Shown piece after piece: positions 60,174-64,000 of a stretch of 64,000 bases of DNA. Under the pieces are notes generated by a model. The model was not told the origin of the DNA, searched no databases, and was given only the letters and a program-made list of their open reading frames with translations. The stretch's first letter is position 1; every line of letters begins with the position of its first letter. The DNA comes from Neoalteromonas flava. Lineage in GTDB: Bacteria; Pseudomonadota; Gammaproteobacteria; Enterobacterales; Alteromonadaceae. The stretch spans positions 124,001 through 188,000 of the forward strand of contig NZ_PEAX01000004.1 of NCBI RefSeq assembly GCF_002807685.1. The letters are read 5' to 3'. The translations under genes and the position numbers were made by a program.

Positions 60174-63065
60174 TCAAACACCAAATGCTTTATAATCATC
60201 CAGAGGTGCAGGCATGGCAATGCCATATCCTTGCGCATAGTCGACCCCCATTCTACCCAATTGCACCTTAATATCCGAATTTTCTACAAATTCCGCAACG
60301 GTTTGCATGCCAATGGCTTTGGCGACGTCATTAATGGAGCGCACCATGGCGAGATCAATGGGGTCGGTTAATAAATCGCGGACGAAAGCGCCATCAATCT
60401 TCACGTATTGAACAGGTAATTGTTTTAAATAGCCATACGACGAAAACCCACTACCAAAATCGTCTAATGCAAAGGTACAACCCAGTTGATGGAAAGTTTT
60501 GATAAACTCGAGGGTTTCATCCATTTTTATGATTGCCATACCTTCAGTAATCTCGAAGCATATTTTACTGTAGGGCACGTTAAACTTCTCAAATGCGTTT
60601 AAGACGTATAACTTAAAGTCTCGATCTGCCAATGATTGGCCGCACAGATTGATGTTACATTTCTGCAGTTCTTGCGCGTGATCGGGATTCTGGTGCAACC
60701 ATTCGAAATAGTGATGGATCACCCAGCGGTCAATTTTAGCTCCCAACGAATAACGCTCAGCGGCGGGCAAGAATGCACCCGGAGGCACAAGGTCACCTTC
60801 TTTGGTCTGCATCCGTAACAAGATTTCGTATCGATGGCCTTCATCGGCCAAATGTAGCGGCTGATAGTGTTGGTAATAGAGGCGAAAATTATCTTGCTCA
60901 AGCGCATCATTGATGTGTGCCAACCAATTTAATTCACTTTCATAACGTTTAGTGGTGATATCACTGAGCGAATAGCGATGAATTTGATTACGACCTTGTT
61001 CTTTTGCGATGTAACAAGCGGCATCAGCCATGCTCATCATCTGTTCAGGTGAGTCTATTTTCTCGGTACGCTCGACTAACCCGATGCTGATACCCAATGA
61101 AAATACATTGTTTTCCCACATAAAACGAAAATCAGAGACGATATTAAGCAGTCGATTAGCAAGTATAAAGGCTTGATCGCTATCAGTCTTGGTCATCAAC
61201 ACACCGAACTCATCGCCACCTAGCCTCGCAAGCAGTCCACGCTCACTAACGCCTTCATCTAACAAACGCGCGAGTTGCTGGAGCAACGCATCGCCGGCTT
61301 TGTGGCCACAGGTATCATTTACGACTTTAAATTGGTCTAAGTCCATATATAGCAGAATCAATGGCTCTTCATGTTTAAAGGGGAGGGTGAGTTGCTGATG
61401 CAATTGCCGCTCAAACTCGCGGCGATTATTCACCCCTGTGAGGGAGTCATGCGTGGCAAGGTATTCAAGGCTAATGTTGGATTGTTTGCGTTCCGTGACA
61501 TCAAACAAAGAACCATACAAGAATGTCTGGTCTCCTTCGCTATGTAATTGACAAGAAAGTGAAAACCAGAATTCTGTTCCGTCTTTTCTTAAACCCCTAA
61601 ATTCTCTACCCAGTACCGTACGGTGAGTCCGCAATTCGCCTATCAAAACGTCACGTTCATTTCTATCGGCGTAAAATTCACTGGTATTTTGCACGGCGCT
61701 GAGCATGTCGTCTTCGCTGCTGTAGCCAAATAATTGCCACATAGCCGGATTGACTGATAACAAAACACCATCGGGAGTGGAGGTGTATAACCCCTCGGCT
61801 GAATTACGAAACAGTTGATAAAATTGACTGAGGTTATCAATTTGCTTTTCTTGCTTGCTTTGCTCCATGCGCATCAAGACTTGTTGATTAATTTCGATAG
61901 CCACACCCAGGATTAATATACCGAGAGTGGTTAACAAGATAATCAACAAGGTACCAACATTATTCAGCATCCCCATGTTTTGATACAGGTAGAGGTTTAA
62001 TCCTGCGGCGGTCACCAAGAGTACCCACCCAGCGATAAAGATGAGCGCGGGTCGACTCCTGAAGAGCACGTAATAGCGCATTGCCATGCCGCATTGGCAT
62101 AACATGCTGAGACCTACTACTAGCCCATTTGCGGTTGCCTGCCAGTCATCAGGTGTTAGCCATTTGTTGAGTAAAATCCCTAGCGGAATGAGGTAAATAA
62201 CGTGCTTGTAGAGATTTGGACTACGCGTAAAAAGGGCTACGCTGACCTTACTGGTTAGCAGTAGGAAAAGGGTGAGTAATACGCTAGTCAGTGCGCGACT
62301 GTGTTCAGTGATTTCTGTGAGTTGAGCAATGAAGCCATGGATATTGAGGACACTGAGCATTAGTACGCAACAAGTCAGGGAAAACCAAAAGCGCACTGGA
62401 CTTTTTAGGACTAAATAGGTCACTAAAAAATAGAGAGTAAATACCGACATTGCGCCGACAAAAATACCAAACAGAACTTGTGTATTTTGCTGTTCTAACA
62501 CCCAGGCGTCTGAGCTTTTAACAGTGATGGGTACGAGCAATGGGTTGTCATCAACCAAGCGAATATAGACGCTTACCTTTTCATTCATTGCTAGCGAGAT
62601 AGGTGCGATAAAGTGGCGATGGCTAATGGGGCGCTTTTTGAAATTTTGAGCAGCGCCCATTAGGTGCGAGGCGACGATCCGATCGAGATCATCAAGAATA
62701 TAAATATCTACGTCATCAAGGTTGGGGTCATTAATAGTGAGGTAAAGGGTTACAGGGGCATCTGCTTTATTCTGAATGGCGCTTCTGATCCAAAGGCTTT
62801 GACCATCTACCAATGCACTTTTGTCCCAACTGCGAGTCCAGTTTTCCAATAACAGCACTTCGCTTAACCTACGAGCGTTTTCAATACGCATAGATTCAGA
62901 ATAATCACGTAAGTCTATAGCCGACACTGAATGATTGACTTCAATGGTCGTACTGTGCTCGGTTTGGGCGTATGCAATCGTGCCCAGCAAACCAAGTACT
63001 GAAACGATACACCACACCCAATAACGCACCCAGGTAGTTCGCAAACGATGTTTAATTGTCGACAA
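60174..63065 (-). CDS. 7TM-DISM sensor fused to PAS, GGDEF and EAL domains
   Basis: This 963-aa protein has a signal or membrane segment at the start, a periplasmic 7TMR-DISMED2 domain (about 35-185, SLWIRSAIQNKADAPVTLYLTINDPNLDDVDIYI), seven membrane helices (about 190-400), a PAS domain (about 408-525), a GGDEF domain with intact RLGGDEF and an EAL domain. The EAL signature reads YEILLRM but keeps the glutamate. Other EAL catalytic residues are intact (NLCGQSL, FEITEG, LDDFGSG, VKIDG, TVAEF). The inhibitory RxxD site before GGDEF is absent. It probably makes and/or breaks down c-di-GMP in response to a periplasmic ligand. Confidence 0.92.
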   Translation of the reverse strand: MSTIKHRLRTTWVRYWVWCIVSVLGLLGTIAYAQTEHSTTIEVNHSVSAIDLRDYSESMRIENARRLSEVLLLENWTRSWDKSALVDGQSLWIRSAIQNKADAPVTLYLTINDPNLDDVDIYILDDLDRIVASHLMGAAQNFKKRPISHRHFIAPISLAMNEKVSVYIRLVDDNPLLVPITVKSSDAWVLEQQNTQVLFGIFVGAMSVFTLYFLVTYLVLKSPVRFWFSLTCCVLMLSVLNIHGFIAQLTEITEHSRALTSVLLTLFLLLTSKVSVALFTRSPNLYKHVIYLIPLGILLNKWLTPDDWQATANGLVVGLSMLCQCGMAMRYYVLFRSRPALIFIAGWVLLVTAAGLNLYLYQNMGMLNNVGTLLIILLTTLGILILGVAIEINQQVLMRMEQSKQEKQIDNLSQFYQLFRNSAEGLYTSTPDGVLLSVNPAMWQLFGYSSEDDMLSAVQNTSEFYADRNERDVLIGELRTHRTVLGREFRGLRKDGTEFWFSLSCQLHSEGDQTFLYGSLFDVTERKQSNISLEYLATHDSLTGVNNRREFERQLHQQLTLPFKHEEPLILLYMDLDQFKVVNDTCGHKAGDALLQQLARLLDEGVSERGLLARLGGDEFGVLMTKTDSDQAFILANRLLNIVSDFRFMWENNVFSLGISIGLVERTEKIDSPEQMMSMADAACYIAKEQGRNQIHRYSLSDITTKRYESELNWLAHINDALEQDNFRLYYQHYQPLHLADEGHRYEILLRMQTKEGDLVPPGAFLPAAERYSLGAKIDRWVIHHYFEWLHQNPDHAQELQKCNINLCGQSLADRDFKLYVLNAFEKFNVPYSKICFEITEGMAIIKMDETLEFIKTFHQLGCTFALDDFGSGFSSYGYLKQLPVQYVKIDGAFVRDLLTDPIDLAMVRSINDVAKAIGMQTVAEFVENSDIKVQLGRMGVDYAQGYGIAMPAPLDDYKAFGV

Positions 63066-63140
63066 GCCGTTACCTTATGCTGTATTGCGCTTTATACAGA
63101 AGCGTAAGTCATTAATAGACAATACTAATCCCAGTTTAGA

Positions 63141-64000
63141 CTAACTGCTACAACTAAGTGCAATGCCTTTTTCGTGCGGGGGTGGAGGACTCGCAAACTC
63201 TGTACTCTCGGGCGCGTCATCAAAGGGAGCAGAGACTGCGCTGATCAGTGCCTCTGCAACAGAGAAATCATTTTCATAGGCAGCAGCGATGGCGCGTTGA
63301 AGATGGTGATTTCTAGGTACTATCCGAGGATTAACCTGTTGTAAATCTATAGTGTTAATTGAGTGACGCTCGCAGATGGCGTGATAATCATTTAACCATT
63401 GCTGAATTGTATCGCGATCAATAAAGTGATCGAGCAGCTGTTTCGGCTCGATTTGAGCGAGGGCTAATAACCGAAAACTTTGAGTGTAATCGCGTTGTTG
63501 CCGTTCCAGCATATCAAACCATTGAATACGTAATTGGTCGGCACGAGTTTTGTCAGGATGCTCGGCTGGGAGTTTATCAAAGCCAAACTTGCTAGCGATG
63601 AGCGTTTGGTATGTCCGCATTAATACCGGCTCGAATAAGGAAAGTGCGGATGTTATCGCATCAACCGACAAATAGTGGGTAAAGGCTTGTGCCAATGCGT
63701 TTAAATTCCACAGGGCTATGCCCGGCTGTTGGTCGAAAGCGTAGCGCCCATTGTAATCAGAGTGATTACATACGTAATTGGGAATAAAGTCATCGAGAAA
63801 AGCATATGGGCCGTAATCAAACGTGATGCCATGAATTGACATATTGTCGGTGTTCATCACACCATGATTGAAGCCAGTCGCCTGCCAATGTGCGACTAAA
63901 TGGGCGGTAGAGGTGACTATGTTACGCAGTAATTCTAGGTAACGGTCTGGCTCATCTTTTAGGGTAGTAAAATGATGAGTAAAACAATAATCAAATAGTG
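63141..64000 (-). CDS. selO: Protein adenylyltransferase SelO (C-terminal part, cut by right window edge)
   Basis: The frame runs without a stop to the right edge, and the annotated part covers about 286 C-terminal residues. It has HWQATGFNHGVMNTDNMSIHG, the pseudokinase active-site region with the metal-binding DYG (in FDYGPYAFLDDF), NHSDYNGRYAFDQQP and the C-terminal conserved cysteine in ALSCSS, as in E. coli YdiU. SelO transfers AMP from ATP to protein substrates and takes part in oxidative stress responses. The N-terminal half lies outside the window. A shorter methionine start (63860) is inside the gene and not the true start. Confidence 0.93.
   Translation of the reverse strand, partial: LFDYCFTHHFTTLKDEPDRYLELLRNIVTSTAHLVAHWQATGFNHGVMNTDNMSIHGITFDYGPYAFLDDFIPNYVCNHSDYNGRYAFDQQPGIALWNLNALAQAFTHYLSVDAITSALSLFEPVLMRTYQTLIASKFGFDKLPAEHPDKTRADQLRIQWFDMLERQQRDYTQSFRLLALAQIEPKQLLDHFIDRDTIQQWLNDYHAICERHSINTIDLQQVNPRIVPRNHHLQRAIAAAYENDFSVAEALISAVSAPFDDAPESTEFASPPPPHEKGIALSCSS

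Noticed and set aside
1-64000. CRISPR arrays, tRNA or rRNA genes, insertion sequences, phage genes
   Set aside because: No direct-repeat arrays, cloverleaf or rRNA stretches, transposases, integrases or terminal inverted repeats were seen. Small structured RNAs cannot be excluded by eye.

Overview
The window looks like chromosomal DNA of a marine gammaproteobacterium of the order Alteromonadales, probably Alteromonadaceae-like. This is inferred from the large TonB-dependent receptor beside a 'tryptophan halogenase' and a SapC protein, the hemCDXY order, the gmk-rpoZ-spoT-trmH-recG neighbourhood, and abundant MipA/OmpV, S9 peptidase, GGDEF/EAL and MacB-type genes. I see no rRNA, tRNA, CRISPR array, phage or insertion sequence. 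Two genes run off the edges: an alpha-galactosidase on the left and SelO on the right.

Region 1 (1-17.4 kb) is a galactoside utilisation locus. It holds GH36 alpha-galactosidase (partial), GH42 beta-galactosidase, an outer-membrane TonB-dependent receptor, a flavin-dependent halogenase homologue, SapC, a sodium/sugar symporter, galT, galK, a secreted alpha/beta hydrolase, a FadR-type GntR regulator, a degenerate GalT-like protein, a LacI/GalR regulator and galM. Galactosides would enter through the receptor, be cut by the GH36/GH42 enzymes, cross the inner membrane by the symporter and pass through GalM-GalK-GalT. GalE is not in the window. Four copies of a near-palindrome related to TAGTATAAATACTA sit in front of the GH36/GH42 pair, the receptor, galTK and the GntR gene, so GntR is the best candidate for the local regulator. 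A separate perfect 16-bp LacI-type palindrome precedes only the GalT-like gene.

Region 2 (17.4-31.9 kb) carries an S9 peptidase, a MipA/OmpV protein, a J-domain-like/TPR membrane protein, a double cupin, the haem genes hemY-hemX-hemD-hemC, small membrane and lipoprotein genes, an amino acid permease and a periplasmic solute-binding protein. Region 3 (32-43.2 kb) is housekeeping: an esterase, gmk, rpoZ, spoT, ridA, trmH, two thioredoxin-fold peroxiredoxin-like paralogues, recG, rsmJ, a Prx5-type peroxiredoxin and a YhiN-type flavoprotein.

Region 4 (43.3-54.3 kb) has a CadC-like regulator with TPRs, a lipoprotein plus TonB-C-like pair, and a six-gene minus-strand operon: HlyD/MacA adaptor, ABC ATPase, two MacB/FtsX permeases, a sigma-54-dependent response regulator and its histidine kinase. 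Upstream of it are a near-consensus -24/-12 promoter and paired TGTCC...GGACA palindromes, which together suggest a self-regulating export system. Region 5 (54.3-64 kb) carries DsrE-like, DUF1439, ATP-grasp, PhzF, DUF3300, ribA, a 7TM-PAS-GGDEF-EAL protein and SelO.

All family assignments were made by reading sequences against remembered family motifs. No database search was run.
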